This document shows, piece by piece, positions 50,862-57,063 of a DNA stretch of 57,063 bases; the stretch's first letter is position 1, and each line of letters opens with the position of its first letter. The translations under genes were made by a program, and so were the position numbers. Source of the DNA: Chloroflexota bacterium (GTDB lineage Bacteria; Chloroflexota; Ktedonobacteria; Ktedonobacterales; Ktedonobacteraceae); the NCBI GenBank assembly GCA_902810755.1, contig CADDYT010000022.1, positions 1 to 57,063 of the forward strand, read 5' to 3'. The notes under the pieces are model-generated. The model was not told the origin of the DNA, ran no database searches, and saw only the letters and a program-made list of their open reading frames with translations.

Positions 50862-50992
50862 GGCCATCCCTGGCGGCTGGCCCCATAGGCGTTCCCTGAA
50901 GCCCGTACGCGCGCGACGCAGGCCACCGACGCCGCGCCAGGCAGGCCACCCGCATCAGGCCACCCACATCAGGCCAGCCGCCAGGGATGGCC
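50862..50992. repeat. Palindromic repeat, family B copy 3
   Basis: 21-base arms at 50862-50882 and 50972-50992 are exact inverses (GGCCATCCCTGGCGGCTGGCC and inverse). The 89-base interior has CCCATAGGCGTT and several GCAGGCCACC-type steps in tandem, features shared with copies 2 and 4. Follows pspA. Confidence 0.8.
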
Positions 50993-51123
50993 CGGAGCTT
51001 GCTCCTTCACTTATCACTTCTCCCGTTGAGATCCCCGGCCACCACCTGCAACGATGGGAGGCCGGTAGAGTAGCCGCCTGAAGAACGTTTCTAAGAAAAG
51101 GCGGTAATAGAGAGGTATGCAAC

Positions 51124-51258
51124 CTATTTTATGAAGCCTGCAAAGTAGAGAATCACATAGAGGGCCATGATCGCTATGCCAATGCAGATACCGATATAAA
51201 AAGACCTGCGATCAATCCGCTTCTGCTCTTCGGTGCGAGGACGCTTCCCCTCACTCAT
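51124..51258 (-). CDS. Very small single-helix membrane protein
   Basis: A 44-residue protein: a basic, charged head (MSEGKRPRTEEQKRIDRRS) followed by one membrane helix (FYIGICIGIAIMALYVILYF) and AGFIK. AGAGGAGAG lies six bases before ATG 51258; the frame continues upstream without start support. It starts 44 bases after the regulator gene on the same strand and may share its transcript. Function unknown. A hairpin CCGCCT...AGGCGG (51074-51104) downstream may end the transcript. Confidence 0.55.
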   Translation of the reverse strand: MSEGKRPRTEEQKRIDRRSFYIGICIGIAIMALYVILYFAGFIK

Positions 51259-51301
51259 GTCTGTCTCTCCTCTTGTAAAAATCTCACCTCTACAGTTCAG
51301 T

Positions 51302-53272
51302 TTAGCGCAGGGCCGCGCTGATGGCCCCTTCGACATTGGCCATCACTTCCAGACTCTCCGCCGGGTCGGCCTCATGGGTCGTAATCAACACCTGAAACGC
51401 GTTGCGCTTCCCGCCGACGATGCGCAGCAAGATATGCCCGTTTCCGCTGCTAATGATCGTCTCCTCATGCTCGCCCTGCCCAACCTGCTCAAGCGCATGC
51501 AGCACGCCGCGCAAAATTGTACTGAAATAGCCACAGACCTGAGAGATATCCAGATCATCTACCGCCACCTGAGCGACCGGCTGACCATCCAGCCCCGCAA
51601 CAGCAGCGGCCACGAAGCCGGGGATAGAATAGCCGAGCGTTTGCAGCGCCGAGACCAGCGCCGGGTAGTTATGCTTTGTCACCGTTGCCGGTGCCGTCCA
51701 CTGCGGCAACCCTTGCTCGCCCTGCCGCCGTGCATCGTCTCCACTCGCCTCGCTGTCAGGGCGCGGCCCCTGCGGCCTCTGGCCCATCGTTTTTCCCGGC
51801 TGGCTGCGCGCACCAGGGACCGCTTCCTCTTCCGGTCCGACGGGTGGCGGCATGGGGGTCATCAGGCTGCGCAGGCGGGGCTGTGTGTACCCATGTCCAT
51901 CAGCCGCCGCTAGCTGCTCCGGCGGTTGCCATTCCGCCGGACTCTGGCGCGGCGCTCTGAGAACAGGTACGGAATCACTATTTTGCGAGCCGGTGGTCTG
52001 CCTGCCCGGCAATTGCTCGGTCACCCTGACCACAGGCGTTGGCTGCGCTGGCGGCGCCGGTGACACGCGGGACAACTGTGCAGTTGGTCGCGACACGGGT
52101 GGCGGCATCGGTGACTGCCATTCCGCCGGAGAAGGCTTGACCGGCGGCACCGCCGGTAAATGCGTGCTGCTGGAAAGTGCGGCGGGACGCAGCGGCTGCC
52201 CCGATGCATCTCCTCTTGTCGGCTGTTCCGTCAGCCAGGAAGGCAGGTCGGGCCGCTGGCTGGCGGGTGTCTTGCGCACCACAGAGGGAACAATATTTGG
52301 ATTGCCCGTCAGCGAACGCCTGCCGGGTGTAGCTGGAATCTCACCGGAGGATCGACCATTGCCCTGCGCTCCACCAACCGGTATATGCCCCGTATCCTGC
52401 CACCATTCCCGTCTTTCCTCTGTCTCCTGGCCGCTCTGGAACAGGGCGGCGTCGGCCTGGGTCGCCGTCGGCGCGGGCTGCCCGGTATCTTGCGCAAAGA
52501 CAAAGGGCGAATCATCAACCTCATCAGAGAGCAGGCCCTGCGTCTCCTTCGGGTATGCCAGCGCCGCCTGCTCGCCCGTTAATTGCTGACGGACGGCGTA
52601 CTTGCTGCGATATTGCAGCGCCTGGAAGATCAGACGAGAAAGGGGCTGTGTGACATTGGGCTGAATACGCTCGTTCCAGGGCTGGTGAATAACCGTCCCA
52701 TTCATATGCGCGGCCAGCGCGAAGAACGCTTCCTCGCCGCGCAGGATGCCATACTCCGCCCAGATCAGCTCCCCATCCTGAAACCGCAGCACCCCGCGCT
52801 CCTCCAATCCCGTATTCACCAGCAGGGCGATGCTCTTGCGACTTATATTAATGATCTGAATTACATCCAGCAAATCGAACGAATCCAGGCTGGCGGAGAA
52901 GCCGGTTTGTTGGAGCAGGCGGCGCAGTTCCTCTTTGAGCATGTGCAGGTTAAGCGGCTTTTCCAGGTAGCCCACGGCCCCACTCTCCAGCGCCTGCGCG
53001 CGTGTCTCCGGCGAACCGTATTCAGAGAGCATAATCATGCGCGTATTGGGCCGGTTGGTGCGCAGCCATTGCAGTAACTCGAAACCATCCGCGCCGGGCA
53101 GCTTCTGATCGCCAATCACCACATCGCATTCTTCCGTCCACAGAATACGAATCGCGTCCGCGCCGCTCATGACCCCCTGCACCATATAGCCATCCCGGCG
53201 CAGAGAATTGACAATACTCTGATTCAGGGTCTCTTCCTCTTCAACAACCAGAATGCGAAACTGCTCAGCCAT
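51302..53272 (-). CDS. REC-PATAN/DUF4388-Roadblock regulator
   Basis: A 656-residue signalling protein. Residues about 5-120 are a receiver domain with phospho-acceptor Asp55 (VVIGDQKLPGADG), Lys105 (GYLEKPL) and Ser83; the acidic pocket is EEEE (11-14) in place of the usual Asp pair. Residues about 120-225 form a DUF4388/PATAN-like domain (FSASLDSFDLLDVIQIINIS, GVLRFQDGELIWAEYG). A Pro/Thr/Ser-rich linker (about 260-530) leads to a Roadblock/LC7 domain (about 540-656), which in bacteria regulates Mgl-type small GTPases. No kinase or GTPase gene is adjacent. Promoter at 53336-53364. Confidence 0.85.
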   Translation of the reverse strand: MAEQFRILVVEEEETLNQSIVNSLRRDGYMVQGVMSGADAIRILWTEECDVVIGDQKLPGADGFELLQWLRTNRPNTRMIMLSEYGSPETRAQALESGAVGYLEKPLNLHMLKEELRRLLQQTGFSASLDSFDLLDVIQIINISRKSIALLVNTGLEERGVLRFQDGELIWAEYGILRGEEAFFALAAHMNGTVIHQPWNERIQPNVTQPLSRLIFQALQYRSKYAVRQQLTGEQAALAYPKETQGLLSDEVDDSPFVFAQDTGQPAPTATQADAALFQSGQETEERREWWQDTGHIPVGGAQGNGRSSGEIPATPGRRSLTGNPNIVPSVVRKTPASQRPDLPSWLTEQPTRGDASGQPLRPAALSSSTHLPAVPPVKPSPAEWQSPMPPPVSRPTAQLSRVSPAPPAQPTPVVRVTEQLPGRQTTGSQNSDSVPVLRAPRQSPAEWQPPEQLAAADGHGYTQPRLRSLMTPMPPPVGPEEEAVPGARSQPGKTMGQRPQGPRPDSEASGDDARRQGEQGLPQWTAPATVTKHNYPALVSALQTLGYSIPGFVAAAVAGLDGQPVAQVAVDDLDISQVCGYFSTILRGVLHALEQVGQGEHEETIISSGNGHILLRIVGGKRNAFQVLITTHEADPAESLEVMANVEGAISAALR

Positions 53273-53335
53273 TACCGCTCACCTGTATTAACATGGGGTG
53301 TCGTTCCTCCATACGCTTCAGCCTTGTGTGAAGCA

Positions 53336-53364
53336 ACTATATCACGCCTCCCCCACCTTGACAA
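53336..53364 (-). promoter_or_regulatory. Strong sigma-70-type promoter for the REC regulator
   Basis: On the minus strand TTGTCA (53359-53364) and TATAGT (53336-53341) are spaced by exactly 17 bases, 63 bases before ATG 53272. It separates this gene from the upstream MFS gene. Confidence 0.68.
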
Positions 53365-53368
53365 GCCT

Positions 53369-54790
53369 CTATTTTTCCCATGCTGTCTGTGGAACCATTG
53401 CCTTTTCATCCGCCGCCTCCATGATCGCCTTCTGGCCATTGCTACCCCTGAAATTAAACCAGAGGGTGGCAATGGCGGAGAGGTAGCAGCAGGCGGCGAG
53501 GATGAAGATGGGGGGGTAGCCGGAACGGGCGATGATGAGGCCGCCGATGGGGGCGGTGATGGCCCAGGCGATCTGGTAGGCGGCCTGGTAACCACTGTTG
53601 GCAAGCCCGCGATGCCGTCGCGGCACGACCTCCATTGAGAAGACTTGCAGCACGCCGTTGGACATGTCCATCAGGCCCTGGCGCAGGGGATAGAGCAGGG
53701 CGGCGAGCGGCAGCAGACCCGTCAGGCCAATGGTGAGCATGAGGGGAATGCTGGCTAGCTCGGTCAGCGTGATACCTTTGATTCTGCCCAGGCGCAGCGC
53801 GAGCCAGGGCGCGACGAGCGTGAGCAGGGCCGTGAGCGCGTTTGCCCCCCCATCGATCAGGCCAAAGAGGGCGGACGAGGCCCCCAGGTGATCGACGAAA
53901 TAGATGTTGAAATAGGGCGTGAACAGGCCCGCTCCCAGCCCGATCAACACCTGCACGACAATCAGCAGGAAAATGGCGTTGTGCAGCAGTTTGCGCGAGC
54001 GCACAAACGCCCGGGCGGCCCGCAGCCAGCGCGCTGGCTGCGCTAACCCGTTGCCCAGGCTCTCCCGCGATAGAGCCTGATGTATGGATGACGACGGTGT
54101 GGATAATGCAGCAACGGGCGAGGATTTCGCGGGGTGATCGCTGCTTAGCAGGAAGAGAGGGATCAGGCTGGGCCCGGCGATGAGGCCGGCGAAGAGCAGG
54201 GCAAGCTGGTAAGAGCGAGGCTCAGGGGAATGCGCTAAGAGGGGAGAGAGCCAGGGCGGCAGCGAGGCCATCAGCCAGGGAATGCCGCGAAACCAGAGGG
54301 GCAAGGCCCCACCCAGCACCTTGCCCAGCACGGTGGTAATCAGGGAAAGGGTGATGTTCAGGCTGAACAGGTGCGTGCGCTCATCAGGTGTACTGTTGGC
54401 CGTGAGAAAGGGGGCGTTGACGACGAGCAGGGCCGCGCCCGCCACCCCGGCGATAAAGGCCGTGATGAGCAGCGGCAATGGCTGGCGAAAGAGAATCTGG
54501 CCGAGGCCGATCAGCCCCAGGATGATACTTGACCAGATCATCACCAGCTTGCCGCCGAAACGGTCGACGCAGACACCGGCGGGGAAGATGGCTATGCCCG
54601 CGCCCAGCGTGCCGACGAAAAGGATGGCACCGACAAAATCAGTGCCATACCCCAGCGATACCAGGTAGAGGTTGTAGAGAACCAGCAGAATACCCGTAGA
54701 GACGCCGCCCAGCGCGTTGCTGATCAGGTAGAGACGAGCATTGCGCTGCAATTGTCCGAACTGCCGGATGTAATCAAGCAGTAGATGCAT
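53369..54790 (-). CDS. MFS transporter
   Basis: A 473-residue transporter with about twelve helices. Motif A is present in the loop between helices 2 and 3 (GVCVDRFGGKLVMI: G-x3-D-R-x-G), and a long loop (about 200-245) splits the two halves. The C-terminal half contains NSGYQAAYQIAWAITAPIGG. Substrate not predictable. The start at ATG 54790 lies inside the last 17 bases of the upstream gene, so the two are translationally coupled; the frame continues to 54829 but inside that gene. Part of the minus-strand operon with the two genes before it. Confidence 0.85.
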   Translation of the reverse strand: MHLLLDYIRQFGQLQRNARLYLISNALGGVSTGILLVLYNLYLVSLGYGTDFVGAILFVGTLGAGIAIFPAGVCVDRFGGKLVMIWSSIILGLIGLGQILFRQPLPLLITAFIAGVAGAALLVVNAPFLTANSTPDERTHLFSLNITLSLITTVLGKVLGGALPLWFRGIPWLMASLPPWLSPLLAHSPEPRSYQLALLFAGLIAGPSLIPLFLLSSDHPAKSSPVAALSTPSSSIHQALSRESLGNGLAQPARWLRAARAFVRSRKLLHNAIFLLIVVQVLIGLGAGLFTPYFNIYFVDHLGASSALFGLIDGGANALTALLTLVAPWLALRLGRIKGITLTELASIPLMLTIGLTGLLPLAALLYPLRQGLMDMSNGVLQVFSMEVVPRRHRGLANSGYQAAYQIAWAITAPIGGLIIARSGYPPIFILAACCYLSAIATLWFNFRGSNGQKAIMEAADEKAMVPQTAWEK

Positions 54791-55349
54791 CTTTGATTTC
54801 GCCCGATTGCACCGTTCCCACGAAGGCATTCCCGACCTGATCCGGCGTCTCCGGCACTCGCTCCTCTACCAGCCGACGATAGCCCGGGCTGGCGATACCG
54901 ATATCTGCCCGGCGCCCCTCCAGTTGTTTCTGCACCGCCCGTGGAGCGAAGAAGGCTTTAATTATGCCCTCAACCATCACCGTGCGCGCGCGAAACTCGA
55001 TGACCGCCTCCGCCACGCGATCGGCCCCTTTGTCAATCTTCTTCTCCACGTCATCGATTTTTGCCGGAACCTCGGCTATGGTGCGTACCACCTTGTTCTC
55101 ATCCGGGCCCGGCGGGGGCAGCGTGCCATGAATAGCCTCTTCCGTCGTCGTATTCACGCTTTCAACGGTTGGCCGCAGCCGCTTAATCAACTCCACCTTC
55201 TGGCGTACCCAGGCCAGGCCGAACATCAGCGCCCCTACCAGTATCAGGCCGATCAGGACAAAGAAGAATAGCTCGATCACCAGGATAATGGCCGCAGCCT
55301 GGCCCCAGGCGTCGATGGGGGTGCTTGCGAACACGTATTGCATGCTCAT
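54774..55349 (-). CDS. Membrane-anchored protein of unknown function
   Basis: A 191-residue protein with one N-terminal hydrophobic segment (about 18-48, AAIILVIELFFFVLIGLILV) and a soluble helical region (KVELIKRLRPTVESVNTTT, TIAEVPAKIDDVEKKIDKGA), reminiscent of DUF948-like periplasmic/cell-envelope proteins. No motif with known function. Start overlaps the stop of the previous gene as ATGA; stop overlaps the MFS start. The tight coupling implies a shared function with a transporter. Confidence 0.6.
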   Translation of the reverse strand: MSMQYVFASTPIDAWGQAAAIILVIELFFFVLIGLILVGALMFGLAWVRQKVELIKRLRPTVESVNTTTEEAIHGTLPPPGPDENKVVRTIAEVPAKIDDVEKKIDKGADRVAEAVIEFRARTVMVEGIIKAFFAPRAVQKQLEGRRADIGIASPGYRRLVEERVPETPDQVGNAFVGTVQSGEIKDASTA

Positions 55350-55864
55350 TCTCCTCCACCGGCAGCCAGCCCGCCACCGGCTTGACCCGCCGCGTTGGCC
55401 GCCTCTATCGCCTCCATCTGCTCGATGCGCCGCCGCTCGCGCTGGCTCTCAGCGCGACGCCCACCGGTAAAGACACTTATCACCTGGCGCAGCGCGACCA
55501 GCCCCGCCACAACCCGTATAGTGGGTTTCACCGCGAACTCCTGCGTCAGCTTTGCCGTTGAGCCAATCGTACTTGCCGTCTGCCCCGCCGTCTTCGCCGT
55601 ATCCTTCACAATACCCACCGTCTGTTGCACCGAAGTGATTAGCGGCTTCATCTCATCGCGCACCGTCGCAATCGAGCGCACGAGCATGAGAACCGCGTAT
55701 ATCTGGAAAGCAACGGCGATGAGCGTGAAAGCGGCGAGGATAATCAGGGCAATATACAGAATAGTCAGCCAGGCGTCGAAGATAGCAGCAAGGACGATAC
55801 CGATGATTAACAGTATCCCCACCACAACGCCCACAATGATCGCGTAGCGTTTTGCCTTTTGCAT
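55346..55864 (-). CDS. Two-helix membrane protein, DUF948-like, unknown function
   Basis: A 172-residue protein, first gene of the minus-strand operon. Two long helices at about 7-28 (YAIIVGVVVGILLIIGIVLA) and 32-62 (WLTILYIALIILAAFTLIAV). An amphipathic region follows (MKPLITSVQQTVGIVKDTAK), then a charged, Gly-rich tail (ERRRIEQMEAIEAANAAGQ). Similar in style to the next gene, so the two may form a complex. Promoter with extended -10 TGG-TATACT on the minus strand at 56075-56080, and palindrome at 56047-56062 in its leader. Confidence 0.6.
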   Translation of the reverse strand: MQKAKRYAIIVGVVVGILLIIGIVLAAIFDAWLTILYIALIILAAFTLIAVAFQIYAVLMLVRSIATVRDEMKPLITSVQQTVGIVKDTAKTAGQTASTIGSTAKLTQEFAVKPTIRVVAGLVALRQVISVFTGGRRAESQRERRRIEQMEAIEAANAAGQAGGGLAAGGGE

Positions 55865-56046
55865 AACACATACCTCCCGGCGGTAGTTATTTCAATCAGG
55901 GCTCCCACTGTGATTATAACGCACAATCGCCCCCTGCTACCAGCGCCAGCGCGCATCACCAGCAGATTCAGCGTCTGTCTTCTCTTTACACGTCAAAAAT
56001 GCTTGCATGGCTACATTCCCCTGGCCCGCCATGCCACTAAAGCCGC

Positions 56047-56062
56047 CCCGGACATGTCCGGG
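56047..56062. promoter_or_regulatory. 16-bp perfect palindrome near the operon promoter
   Basis: CCCGGACATGTCCGGG is a perfect palindrome 13 bases downstream of the minus-strand -10 element TATACT (56075-56080, with TGG before it). It could be an operator at the start of the 55864 operon, or a leader hairpin. Confidence 0.55.
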
Positions 56063-56153
56063 TCACTTTTTCACAGTATACCATGCCTGGATATTCAAGA
56101 AGCTTAGAAAGCTGAACATCTTCTGAAAATTGACTGAGACTTTTTATTGTTCA

Positions 56154-56191
56154 CTTGCCTTCTGGCAAGCGACAGGTTATGTTCAACTAGA
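56154..56191 (+). promoter_or_regulatory. Possible promoter and hairpin for the GlsB-like gene
   Basis: TTGCCT (56155-56160) and TATGTT (56178-56183) are 17 bases apart. CTTGCC-ttct-GGCAAG (56154-56169) also forms a small hairpin over the -35. Weak evidence. The rest of the 438-base gap 55865-56302 shows no gene. Confidence 0.3.
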
Positions 56192-56302
56192 GAACAGATG
56201 CATTCATCTCACCTTCCTGTCGGTGGTGCAGGAAATACTGAAACAGGATATTGAAAACGAAAGAGCTGAACAGGTGAGTGAATAAACAAGGAGGTAAACA
56301 CA

Positions 56303-56665
56303 ATGTTTACACTGGCTACATTGCTCAGCAGTCCCGTAGTTGTGACCATCAACTTCGGCTCGACCCGGTGGGTCATCACCTTGAGCATGATTGTCTACCT
56401 GATTATCGCGGCCATCATCGGGTTGATCGCCGAATTCATCGTCGGCTGGCGGCTCCCACTGGGCTTCATCGGGGCCTTGCTGGCCGCATTGCTTGGCATG
56501 TGGCTCATCAACAATGTGGTCGCCATCGTCATTCCCGGCGATCCCGTCATCTACGGTGTGCCGCTCTTCAAGGCGCTGATCGGCGCGATCATCGTCGTCG
56601 CCCTCTGGTATGCCGTCACCTGGGGCCTCTGGCACAAACGCCGCCCCTACTATCGTAGAGCGTAG
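56303..56665 (+). CDS. GlsB/YeaQ/YmgE-like transglycosylase-associated membrane protein
   Basis: A 120-residue protein with three hydrophobic helices (about 28-46, 52-75, 88-112). The segment IAAIIGLIAEFIVGWRLPLG and GFIGALLAALLGMWLINN match the Gly-rich helix pattern of GlsB/YeaQ small stress-associated membrane proteins. Length is above the usual 80-90 owing to the N-terminal part. AAGGAGG lies eight bases before ATG 56303. It stands alone and is followed by a large repeat array. Function not established. Confidence 0.72.
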   Translation: MFTLATLLSSPVVVTINFGSTRWVITLSMIVYLIIAAIIGLIAEFIVGWRLPLGFIGALLAALLGMWLINNVVAIVIPGDPVIYGVPLFKALIGAIIVVALWYAVTWGLWHKRRPYYRRA

Positions 56666-56711
56666 TCGCTGAAGGCTACTCACGCGCCCTCGGTCACCGA
56701 CGCCGCCCCAG

Positions 56712-57063
56712 GCAGGCCACCACGCAGGGAGCAGGCCACCACGCAGGGAGCAGGCCACCACGCAGGGAGCAGGCCACCCGCCAGGGGTGGCCCTACTCTA
56801 TATGACCGCTCCACCAGCAGCACGGGACTATCGTCTCTCGTAGGGCCACCCCCATAGGCGGTAACTTAAGCCCGTGCGAGCGCCAGGCAGGCCACAGAGC
56901 AGGCCACCACGCAGGGAGCAGGCCACCACGCAGGGAGCAGGCCAGCCGCCAGGGGTGGCCCTACTCTATACGCCCCCCTCCCCCCTCCCTCATGCCATCG
57001 CTCGCCCGTATAGAGTAGGGCCACCCCTGGCGGCTGGCCTGCTCCCTGCGTGGTGGCCTGCTC
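56712..57063. repeat. Repeat array, family B copies 4-5, runs off the window end
   Basis: Three tandem 19-base units GCAGGCCACCACGCAGGGA at 56712-56768, two more at 56899-56936, and an inverted one at 57043-57061. Family B cores occur at 56769 and 56937. A perfect inverted repeat has arms at 56916-56972 and 57007-57063 (57 bases each, 34-base loop). The right arm touches the last base, so the element continues beyond the window. CCCATAGGCGGTAAC at about 56852 links it to copy 2. Confidence 0.9.

Noticed and set aside
56712..56768. CRISPR-like spacing of short repeats
   Set aside because: Units are directly adjacent, with no spacers, and no cas genes are present. It is a tandem repeat.
1..57063. 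tRNA or rRNA genes
   Set aside because: I looked for TPsiC-type GGTTCGAATCC segments and rRNA core sequences on both strands and found none. tRNAscan-SE and barrnap would settle it.

Overview
The window looks like part of a chromosome from a GC-rich bacterium, most likely a Chloroflexota member of the Ktedonobacteria type. This is inference from the content: two large Ser/Thr protein kinases (one with a WD40 propeller, one with a transmembrane segment and an extracellular jelly-roll-like domain), a secreted protein built of seven SPNPG/WAVG repeats, cobalamin-dependent methionine synthase, a MutL with an endonuclease-type motif, and many long palindromic repeats between genes. I see no rRNA, no tRNA, no CRISPR array and no insertion sequence or transposase. 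Housekeeping genes are intact. The recent-looking accessory parts are a restriction-modification pair, a broken HicAB module and the repeats.

Layout. 1-3000: nadK and recN. 3051-4690: an AT-rich type II restriction-modification pair (beta-class methyltransferase with a HincII/EcoRV-like nuclease) dropped in after recN. 4822-9104: cupin, FAD amine oxidase, small membrane protein, GNAT and GT87-like membrane protein, separated by palindromic repeats. 9240-15561: a TPR protein, then a tightly packed run rlmD-like / maf / gluQ / mscS with overlapping starts. 15691-18944: nadD, a DUF951-like protein, an MFS transporter and an HExxH membrane protein. 19046-23547 (minus): mutS-mutL, overlapping by ATGA. 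23871-30134: WD40 kinase, a membrane-anchored protein with two ribosomal L7/L12-like C-terminal domains, a class V aminotransferase, and a kinase/DnaJ-C-like/jelly-roll sensor. 30228-35336: YtxH-like protein, DJ-1/PfpI protein, hicA (interrupted by TGA) with intact hicB, and metH. 35470-40308: acidic small protein, structured leader, cysS, penicillin acylase. 40564-45698: methyltransferase, FprA-like reductase, secreted seven-repeat protein, DoxX-Rieske fusion. 45759-49852: a candidate orphan RNA, an orphan molybdopterin-binding Mop/TOBE protein, an XRE regulator, and a membrane-stress group (small membrane protein, His-rich NfeD-like protein, flotillin), followed by PspA at 49981. 51124-55864 (minus): small membrane protein, REC-PATAN-Roadblock regulator, MFS transporter and two membrane-anchored proteins. 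56303-56665: GlsB/YeaQ-like protein, then a repeat array running off the end.

How the genes work together. NAD supply (nadK, nadD), DNA repair (recN, mutS, mutL), translation and RNA upkeep (rlmD-like, gluQ, cysS) and methionine synthesis (metH) are standard. The NfeD-like/flotillin/PspA set and the later GlsB-like gene suggest membrane-stability functions. The kinases and the REC-PATAN-Roadblock protein are signalling devices whose partners are not in the window. Three families of palindromic repeats fill intergenic spaces. Family A is GTCATGCTGAG...AGATGCTT. Family B is GGCCAGCCGCCAGGGGTGGCCCTAC. Family C is a single 88-bp element near 6500.
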